Below are positions 8,193 to 14,113 of a stretch of 64,000 nucleotides of DNA, in pieces. The stretch lies in NCBI GenBank assembly GCA_046593355.1, contig JBKJNY010000234.1, positions 1 to 64,000 of the forward strand, in the 5' to 3' direction. The notes beneath the pieces were generated by a model. That model saw only the letters and a program-made list of their open reading frames with translations, was not told where the DNA came from and did no database searches. A program made the position numbers and the translations under genes. Position 1 is the stretch's first letter; every line of letters starts with the position of its first letter. Source of the stretch: SXOA01 sp046593355 (GTDB lineage: Bacteria; Planctomycetota; Planctomycetia; Pirellulales; Pirellulaceae).

Positions 8193-9388
8193 GGCTGGCT
8201 AACTCCCTCTCCCTTTGGGAGAGGGATGGGGTGAGGGTTGAGGGATCGGCTTTTGCTCGGCAAGGTTGTTGCGGTTTCGCTCCGGCGTTGCCATGCCTTC
8301 CAATCTTTCCATCCGCCATGATAGAGGACTACGTTTTTGATACCCATCAGTTTCAACTGGGAGCCGATCTGGTCATCGTATTCGCATTTATCGCTTTGAC
8401 AATAGACGACCACCTGCTTTCCGGCGGGTATTTCCTGGGCGAGCTCCTGCAAAGCCGTGGGGGAGATATGCACGGGAATGTTGATGGCCGAGGGAATGTG
8501 CGAGAATCGATAGTCTGCCTCGTAACGGGCGTCCACGAGGATTGTGTGGTTACTCTTGATCAGTTCCACGAGCTGTTCGCGACTCACATGTGGAAGGTTC
8601 CGTGAAAAAAAGCGCGCTTTCACGATGGCAATGGCCTGGGCGTTGCGAGCAAAGCCCGTGGGCGCGAAGCCATGCCAAAGCAGTGCGCTCGCCGTCCCCA
8701 ACCCAATGATCGCGCCGGCTCGCAGCAAGGCGCGGCGAGGTTGAAATTCGGCAGTGCGCACGCTGGCAGGGAGCCAGTGTCGGTCGGCGTAAAGGCCCAG
8801 GGCAGCCGCTGAGGCTAAAACGGCCAGCGCCCACTTCCAAGCGGCCCTGTCATTGTCCGTGGCGGATTTCGCGGATGAATCGGGATAGACCACAAGAGCC
8901 ACGCCGTCCCACTGGGCGAGCAACTGGGCGTACGACAGGCTCTCGCTGCTGCCGGGAGACTCCATGACGCGAATGCGATCGGCGCCGGCGTGCAAGACCA
9001 GCACCCAGTGATGGAAGGCGACGGAATCGCGATGCCGCGACAGGAGGAGGATGCTGGGATAATTCAAGGAGCGGAGATCGTGTACCGTCATTCCCGCTTT
9101 TGGGGTAGCCGCAAGTCCGACGGAATCCACTGCGGCGACCAATTCGGCCAAATTGCTTCCCTGGTAGGAGCCCACGAAGCGTGGGGCAACCAGATCACCG
9201 TACGAAACGGATTTTCGATAATGCCGGGCGGAGGCATAGACGGAGTTGATTCCGCAATACGGCCCCGAGGGGGCGCGAAGTCGGGGGGGAGGCATCGCGG
9301 GGGGACTCTCCGCGGACCGGGAAACACCGGTTGCCATGCCGATCACGACGAGCAGGAGCGTGCAGTGACCGGTTGCGAGCGACTTCAT
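8189..9388 (-). CDS. C39-like cysteine peptidase domain plus rhodanese domain, membrane-anchored
   Basis: 399 residues. A signal peptide (1-26) is followed by a C39-like papain-fold domain, 40-170: PYCGINSVYASARHY with Cys45 as nucleophile, HHWVLVLHAGADRIRVMES with His126/127 and a following acidic residue. C39 domains cut after double-glycine leaders. Then come two hydrophobic helices (185-200, 220-240) and a rhodanese domain (265-368, LVDARYEADYRFSHIPSAINIPV, YCQSDKCEYD with Cys330). There is no ABC transporter, unlike classic C39 exporters. The last ~15 residues (NPHPIPLPKGEG) are encoded by a dispersed repeat. It follows the 387-residue gene by 9 bases and overlaps the next start by 4 bases. 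Rhodanese next to MauE/DoxX suggests a thiol-handling module. Confidence 0.82.
   Translation of the reverse strand: MKSLATGHCTLLLVVIGMATGVSRSAESPPAMPPPRLRAPSGPYCGINSVYASARHYRKSVSYGDLVAPRFVGSYQGSNLAELVAAVDSVGLAATPKAGMTVHDLRSLNYPSILLLSRHRDSVAFHHWVLVLHAGADRIRVMESPGSSESLSYAQLLAQWDGVALVVYPDSSAKSATDNDRAAWKWALAVLASAAALGLYADRHWLPASVRTAEFQPRRALLRAGAIIGLGTASALLWHGFAPTGFARNAQAIAIVKARFFSRNLPHVSREQLVELIKSNHTILVDARYEADYRFSHIPSAINIPVHISPTALQELAQEIPAGKQVVVYCQSDKCEYDDQIGSQLKLMGIKNVVLYHGGWKDWKAWQRRSETATTLPSKSRSLNPHPIPLPKGEGVSQP
8202..8245. repeat. CTCCCTCTCCCTTTGGGAGAGGG-type repeat, translated as NPHPIPLPKGEG
   Basis: A palindrome (CTCTCCCTTTGGGAGAG) followed by GGGGTGAGGGTTGAGGG. This is the widespread bacterial repeat whose translation reads NPHPxPLPxGEG. 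Here it is read in frame as the C-terminal tail of the C39/rhodanese protein, just before the 4-base overlap with the next gene. Confidence 0.8.
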
Positions 9389-9397
9389 GGCAAGACC

Positions 9398-10561
9398 TCA
9401 AGAATCGCCGCGAGTTCGGCGGTACACCAACCACCCGATGGAAACCACGGCAAGCACGATCGATAGTCCGATCGCGATTTTTCCCAGCGTGAACAAGGGG
9501 GCGGCAGGCTGCTCGAATCGCGTATCGTGCATGTTTGCCGCGGCGCTCATGTCGAGGACTTTTTGGATCCTGCCGTCGCGCCATTCATGCGCGATGTGCG
9601 GCATCTCACGGATGTTCACGAGCGTCCCGTTAGGGACGGCTGAAGTGATGACAAACTGGTTAAGTTCTTTGTCGGTGGGAGGGTGACTCTTCAGAACTTT
9701 ATGGACCGTTCGTTCCTCAATATCTCCTCCCGGATGATACTTCCTGATACTGCGTACTTCGCAGGACTTAATGAACGCTTGTTTGTCATCCCACTCGATG
9801 GGACCAATATGTTGCTCAAACGCCACCATCTTTCCCGCCGGATTCTCGCCGCCGCCGGCCCAATCGCCGAGCTTCTTGCCGCTCAGCATGTCGCTGGGGC
9901 CTTTGAGGATATCCACCTTGACAGGTAGCAGACGACCATTCACGGATGCCAGCACGATGGATTGCACGCCCTGATCATCGCGCACCTGCAGCACCGTTTC
10001 AGAACCGCGCGGAATCACCTGCAGCCGTCCCGCGGCGCCCGCGTCCGCAATGACCTGAGCGAGCCGCTTCGTTCCGTGATTCGGGGAGAATCCGAATAAG
10101 ACAGCGGCATCGTACAACGTGATGCCCCCAGGCTCGTCGCGTCGCGCGTCCGATTCGAACGTGGCCGAGAACGAATGTGGCTCCTTGCCTTTCTCCCCGC
10201 TCATCCATTCGAGATTGGCTAAATGGTCAGCGGCCACAAGATACTCAAAACGACCTTGGTGTTCCTTAGGGACGCCTCCCTTGAATCGCACCGTTGAGCG
10301 ATTGCCCTTCACCCACCACTTATCGCCGTCGCGCAAGACCTCCGCGTCCAAAGTGGCAAATCGGACTTCGTTCGGATGAATGCCTCCCTTACGATAGGCT
10401 TCCGTGTGCAACTTCATGCGGACGGAATTTGTGGGCAGAAAGGCTCGTTCCAGAGCGGCAATCGCGTCGTTCTGCGTTCCCGTAGATGGCTGGGAAAGGA
10501 GATCACTCGCAGTCCAACAGAGACAAATCGCCACGGCAGGGTAGGGAATCAATCGTCGCAC
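9398..10561 (-). CDS. Unknown secreted protein with C-terminal membrane anchor
   Basis: 387 residues, family not recognised. An N-terminal signal peptide (RRLIPYPAVAICLCWTASDLLS) and one C-terminal helix (about 362-381, LGKIAIGLSIVLAVVSIGWLVY) followed by RRTRGDS place the bulk outside the cytoplasm, anchored at its C-terminus. The central part is beta-rich with many aromatic/charged strands, loosely like LolA-type or outer-membrane-linked lipid-binding proteins, but no motif supports this. The start is GTG at 10561 with GAGGTG nearby. It lies between the Cys-rich peptide gene (87-base gap) and the C39/rhodanese gene (9-base gap, with GAGG overlapping its stop), so it is part of the same operon and may hold or present the peptide. 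Confidence 0.75.
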   Translation of the reverse strand: MRRLIPYPAVAICLCWTASDLLSQPSTGTQNDAIAALERAFLPTNSVRMKLHTEAYRKGGIHPNEVRFATLDAEVLRDGDKWWVKGNRSTVRFKGGVPKEHQGRFEYLVAADHLANLEWMSGEKGKEPHSFSATFESDARRDEPGGITLYDAAVLFGFSPNHGTKRLAQVIADAGAAGRLQVIPRGSETVLQVRDDQGVQSIVLASVNGRLLPVKVDILKGPSDMLSGKKLGDWAGGGENPAGKMVAFEQHIGPIEWDDKQAFIKSCEVRSIRKYHPGGDIEERTVHKVLKSHPPTDKELNQFVITSAVPNGTLVNIREMPHIAHEWRDGRIQKVLDMSAAANMHDTRFEQPAAPLFTLGKIAIGLSIVLAVVSIGWLVYRRTRGDS

Positions 10562-10648
10562 GACTACACCTCATGGAGGACCGAGGAGGACCAAGGAATG
10601 AACCCTTCTCACCAACTCTAGACTCCCTTGGGGGAACCTCCTGAGACT

Positions 10649-11008
10649 TTACATGACCTGTTTACACTCAGGATCGCTGTCCCACAAAACATCGTCGTTG
10701 TTGTTTACGCAGTTGACGTTAATATCACAGGCGGAGTCGAGGGCTCCTTTGGGGTCGCAAAGAAAGATTTTTGGGGACCCGCCGAAGTTGCACCGGAGAA
10801 CAACACTGGCGCACTGCATCTTCCCTGGTGCCACTGCACACATTTCTTGGATGCGATGCTCCCCGACCGTACAGTCAACGGGATCGCCGCCTCGTGCCGA
10901 TACTAGTGCCGCGCCACTGAGGACAGTTGGTGAGGCGGCGAACGAACACACTCCCGCGGTGACCGCGAGAATTGCCAACTGCGAGGCCAAAGAGAATGAG
11001 CGAGTCAT
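10649..11008 (-). CDS. Small secreted Cys-rich peptide precursor with double-glycine leader
   Basis: 119 residues from the ATG at 11008, which has AAGGAG 8 bases upstream; a longer frame to 11086 has no such site. Residues 8-28 are hydrophobic (signal peptide or membrane helix). They are followed by LSGAALVSARGG (30-41), which fits the bacteriocin-type leader LSxxELxxIxGG at -12, -11, -7, -2 and -1, with Ala instead of Glu at -8 and Ala instead of Ile at -4. The remaining 78 residues hold eight cysteines (46, 57, 66, 73, 84, 94, 100, 115), enough for four disulfides, and many Asp/Asn. No known family is recognised. The gene is first in an operon with a C39-like protease and a MauE-type protein, which makes it the likely substrate. 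Confidence 0.72.
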   Translation of the reverse strand: MTRSFSLASQLAILAVTAGVCSFAASPTVLSGAALVSARGGDPVDCTVGEHRIQEMCAVAPGKMQCASVVLRCNFGGSPKIFLCDPKGALDSACDINVNCVNNNDDVLWDSDPECKQVM

Positions 11009-11111
11009 CGGCAGTCTCCTTAATGCCTCCTCACATGAAAGTTCAGGCTGGCCAGGAGGAGGATGGCCCACCCGTGTAACGGACATCAGAATTGGTGTGC
11101 GTCACTCGGCG

Positions 11112-11117
11112 ATTATA
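11112..11117 (-). promoter_or_regulatory. Candidate -10 box (TATAAT) of the Cys-rich peptide operon
   Basis: Read on the minus strand this is a perfect TATAAT, about 100 bases upstream of the peptide start. With a 17-base spacer the -35 hexamer would fall at 11135-11140, at the edge of the poly-C/poly-G run, and would read GGGGTG. There is no TTGACA-like box. Prediction only. Confidence 0.45.
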
Positions 11118-11136
11118 GTGCTGGGCGACAAATTCA

Positions 11137-11156
11137 CCCCCCCCCCCCCCCCCCCC
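11137..11156. repeat. 20-base C homopolymer (poly-G on the operon strand)
   Basis: Twenty consecutive C residues in the divergent spacer between the peptide operon and the halogenase-like gene. It is by far the longest homopolymer in the window. Its lower edge overlaps the predicted -35 position of the peptide operon. Such tracts slip during replication and switch promoters in other bacteria. An assembly or sequencing length error is also possible. Confidence 0.9.
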
Positions 11157-11349
11157 ACCAATACCGCAGATTTTTACGCAAGTCATTGTACACCAATGAG
11201 TTGCAGAAATTTAGTATTATTCCTCTCAGCCTTACTGGACACTTAGTTTTTGGGACAAGGGGGTACAAGCGATTGTCGGGCGGCAAGTTCGCGGTGCTCG
11301 AGCGTGTTTTCATTGGCCTTGCACGACACTTGTTTGAACAACTATTGTC

Positions 11350-11379
11350 TTGACATGCATATGCCGGCCGCGCTATATT
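11350..11379 (+). promoter_or_regulatory. Sigma-70-like promoter for the halogenase-like gene
   Basis: TTGACA at 11350-11355 and TATATT at 11374-11379 with an 18-base spacer. This is the best consensus promoter in the window. It lies 40 bases upstream of the ATG at 11419, giving a short leader. Confidence 0.7.
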
Positions 11380-11418
11380 GCAAGTCGTCGCTACCACCCC
11401 AGTCGCCCCGAGGACGTC

Positions 11419-12657
11419 ATGCCCCAGAACCCCCGCGTCATCGTCATCGGCGGCGGCCCTGCCGGGTCCACCGCTTCCACGCTCATCGCCCAGCAGGGAT
11501 ACCAGGTGCGGCTGTTTGAGCGCGAGCATTTTCCCCGCTTCCATATCGGCGAGTCGCTCATCCCCGAGACCTACTGGATCCTCAAGCGGCTGAACATGTT
11601 GCCGAAGATGAAGGGGAGCCACTTCGTCAAGAAATACAGCGTGCAGTTCGTCAGCCAGTCCGGGCGGCTGAGCGAGCCGTTCTACTTTGTTGACCATAAG
11701 CCGCACGAGTGCTCGCAGACCTGGCAGGTGCGGCGGAGCGAGTTCGACCACTTGATGTTGCAAAACGCCCGCGAGCATGGGGTGGACGTGCAGGAAGGGG
11801 TCCGCGTGCTGGAGGTGCTGTTCGACGGCAGCCGGGCGACGGGCGTTCGCATCCTGCGGGAGGACGGCCAGGAAGAGACCGTCCACGCCGATGTCATTGT
11901 CGATGCCAGCGGTCAAAGCTCCATGATTCAGAGCCGCCTGAACCTGCGGGAATGGGATCCGCTTCTGAGAAAATCCGCCTGCTGGACGTACTGGGAAGGA
12001 GCCTACCGCGACACCGAGCGGGACGAAGGAGCAACCATCGTTTTGCAAGTGCAGGGGAAGCAGGGCTGGTTCTGGTACATCCCGCTGCACGACAACATCG
12101 TCAGTGTCGGCGTCGTCGCGGGCTACGACTATCTCTTCAAGAACCGTCCCGGCAAGGATTTCGAAAAGGTCTATTTCGAAGAGGTGGAGCGCTGCCCGGC
12201 GGTGAAAGAGCGCATCTCCCTCGGCAAACGCTGCTCGCAATTCTTCGCTGCCAAGGAATACTCCTACCGCGCCAAACAGGCCGCCGGCGACGGCTGGGTG
12301 CTCATCGGCGACGCCTTCGGCTTTCTCGACCCGCTCTATTCTTCCGGCGTATTGCTGGCCCTCAAATCCGGGCAAATGGCTGCCGACGCGGTTTGCGAAG
12401 GGCTGGCGACCGGCGATACGGGCGGCCAGCAACTCGGCAAGTGGGAACCGGAGTTCGTGAAAGGGATGGAGCGGATGCGGCGACTGGTGGTCGAATTCTA
12501 CGAAGGCTTCAGCTTCGGGCGATTCGTCAAGCATTATCCGGAACATAAAGGACTCCTCACGGATCTCCTCATCGGCGATCTTTTCGACGACCACGTGGAC
12601 ATTGTTTTCCCGCTGATCGATTCGCTCAAAAAGTTGCCGGCGACCCCGGTGGGGTAG
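11419..12657 (+). CDS. Flavin-dependent halogenase-like FAD oxidoreductase
   Basis: 412 residues. FAD-binding GGGPAGS at 11-17, then FPRFHIGESLIPETYWILKRL (38-58), FVKKYSVQF (69-77, with the lysine pair at the place of the halogenase catalytic Lys), the halogenase signature WxWxIP as WFWYIP at 217-222, and the second FAD motif GDAFGFLDPLYSSGV (297-311). Flavin halogenases use FADH2, O2 and halide to halogenate aromatic or carrier-bound substrates. The same fold also includes geranylgeranyl reductases and other monooxygenases, so actual halogenation is not proven. The ATG at 11419 (GAGGACGTC upstream) fits the fold's N-terminus. The last codons GTG GGG TAG lie inside a dispersed repeat. Confidence 0.82.
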   Translation: MPQNPRVIVIGGGPAGSTASTLIAQQGYQVRLFEREHFPRFHIGESLIPETYWILKRLNMLPKMKGSHFVKKYSVQFVSQSGRLSEPFYFVDHKPHECSQTWQVRRSEFDHLMLQNAREHGVDVQEGVRVLEVLFDGSRATGVRILREDGQEETVHADVIVDASGQSSMIQSRLNLREWDPLLRKSACWTYWEGAYRDTERDEGATIVLQVQGKQGWFWYIPLHDNIVSVGVVAGYDYLFKNRPGKDFEKVYFEEVERCPAVKERISLGKRCSQFFAAKEYSYRAKQAAGDGWVLIGDAFGFLDPLYSSGVLLALKSGQMAADAVCEGLATGDTGGQQLGKWEPEFVKGMERMRRLVVEFYEGFSFGRFVKHYPEHKGLLTDLLIGDLFDDHVDIVFPLIDSLKKLPATPVG

Positions 12658-12708
12658 GCTTCCAGCCTGCCCAGTGCCGTTATTGGGCAGGCTGGAAGCC
12701 TACCCCAC
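12649..12708. repeat. Paired GCAGGCTGGAAGCCTACCCC element (terminator-like hairpin)
   Basis: Two 25-base arms, 12649-12673 and 12684-12708, are exact reverse complements around a 10-base loop. The family unit contains GGCAGGCTGGAAGCCTACCC. The first arm supplies the last codons and the TAG stop of the halogenase-like gene; the antiporter ATG follows 7 bases after the second arm. Single copies occur at 35978-36002 and 48620-48644. The very stable hairpin could terminate transcription. Confidence 0.9.
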
Positions 12709-12714
12709 TTCTTC

Positions 12715-13959
12715 ATGTTCCACCTCCTCCTCGCCCTCGCCGCAGTGATCGTCGCCGGGCGATTGCTCGGGATGGTCTTCCGCTGGATTGGCCAGCCGCC
12801 GGTGATTGCGGAAGTCATCGCCGGCATTCTGCTCGGCCCTTCGCTGCTTGGCGTGGTTTGGCCCGCCGGCCAGGAATTCTTGCTCCCCAAATCCCTTGAA
12901 CCGTCGCTGGACGTGGTCGCGCAGCTCGGCGTCATCCTGTATATGTTCGTCGTCGGCCTGGAGCTTGATCTTCGCGTGATGCAACAGCGAGGGACCGCCA
13001 TTTTCACGACCGCCGCCGCCAGCATCGTGGTGCCGTTCGCCCTCGGGTGCGCGCTGGCAATCCCGATGTATGCCGTCCATTCCCCCAGCACCGTTTCGTT
13101 CACGAAGTTCGCGCTCTTCCTGGGAGCCGCACTGTCCATCACGGCCTTTCCGGTGCTGGCTCGCATCTTGAAGGACCGCCGCATGACCCGCACGCCGCTT
13201 GGCGTGATGGCACTGACCTGCGCCGCTCTGAATGACGCGGCCGCCTGGTGCCTCTTGGCGATTGTGGTCGGCGTCGCCCAGGCGGAACTCGGCTGGGCGA
13301 TTGCGGTGGCCCTGATGACGCTGGCATTTATCGCCTTTATGTTCTTCGCCGTCCGCCCGCTCATCACGTGGCTGCTCTCGCGCCTGGGTGACGAGCCGCC
13401 GCCGCAGGGAGTGCTGGCCCTCATTTTTCTGGCCCTGCTGATCTCCTGCCTGGCGACCGAGCTGATCGGCATTCATGCCATCTTCGGAGCCTTCCTCCTC
13501 GGAGCCGTCTTCCCCCACAATAGCCGCGTTGCCATCGATCTCTGCCACAAGCTGGAAGATCTGGTCACGGTTCTCTTGCTTCCCGCTTTCTTCGCTTTCA
13601 CCGGCATGAGGACCGAAATCGGCCTCATCTCCGGTTGGGAAAACTGGCTGTGGTGCCTGGCCATCATCGCCGTCGCGACCGCCGGCAAGTTCGGAGGAAC
13701 GTTCGCCGCCGCCAGGCTCACGGGCCTCTCCTGGCGAGACTCCGCCGGCCTGGGCACGCTGATGAATACCCGCGGCCTGATGGAGCTGATTGTCCTCAAC
13801 ATCGGGCTGGAACTAAAAATCATCTCCCCCACCGTGTTCGCCATGATGGTCGTCATGGCCATCGTCACCACGCTGGCTACGACCCCCATCTTACAGCTCA
13901 TCGGGCTGAGGAAAGACGAAAACGGCAGCGAGGCTGCCCCCAATCGCGCCGGGGGATAA
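12715..13959 (+). CDS. CPA2-family cation:proton antiporter (KefB/NapA type)
   Basis: 414 residues with about 12-13 hydrophobic segments over its whole length. It belongs to the monovalent cation:proton antiporter-2 family: QPPVIAEVIAGILLGPSLLG near the start, LGVILYMFVVGLELDL, LGAALSITAFPVLARIL, an acidic ALNDAAAW pair in the middle helix (Asn-Asp), and the C-terminal LGTLMNTRGLMELIVLNIGLELKII. No RCK/TrkA-N domain is attached. It exchanges K+ or Na+ for H+ across the inner membrane. It starts just after a hairpin repeat, so it may have its own promoter. Confidence 0.88.
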   Translation: MFHLLLALAAVIVAGRLLGMVFRWIGQPPVIAEVIAGILLGPSLLGVVWPAGQEFLLPKSLEPSLDVVAQLGVILYMFVVGLELDLRVMQQRGTAIFTTAAASIVVPFALGCALAIPMYAVHSPSTVSFTKFALFLGAALSITAFPVLARILKDRRMTRTPLGVMALTCAALNDAAAWCLLAIVVGVAQAELGWAIAVALMTLAFIAFMFFAVRPLITWLLSRLGDEPPPQGVLALIFLALLISCLATELIGIHAIFGAFLLGAVFPHNSRVAIDLCHKLEDLVTVLLLPAFFAFTGMRTEIGLISGWENWLWCLAIIAVATAGKFGGTFAAARLTGLSWRDSAGLGTLMNTRGLMELIVLNIGLELKIISPTVFAMMVVMAIVTTLATTPILQLIGLRKDENGSEAAPNRAGG

Positions 13960-14113
13960 GGTGAATCGACGGGTTGCTCTGAGTTGACCTTCCCTGGTTT
14001 ACCCGGTTTTGGTATCTCCCCCGGTGTTTGGGCCGCTTTGCGCGGCTGGCATGATCCCGCTGCAGCGGGTTACTACGAACGGGTGGAAGGGATTTCCAAC
14101 AGCCAGGTGTCCT

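Noticed and set aside
11134..12594. 486-residue minus-strand frame across the C homopolymer
   Set aside because: Antisense to the halogenase-like gene; its C-terminus is poly-Gly from the C run.
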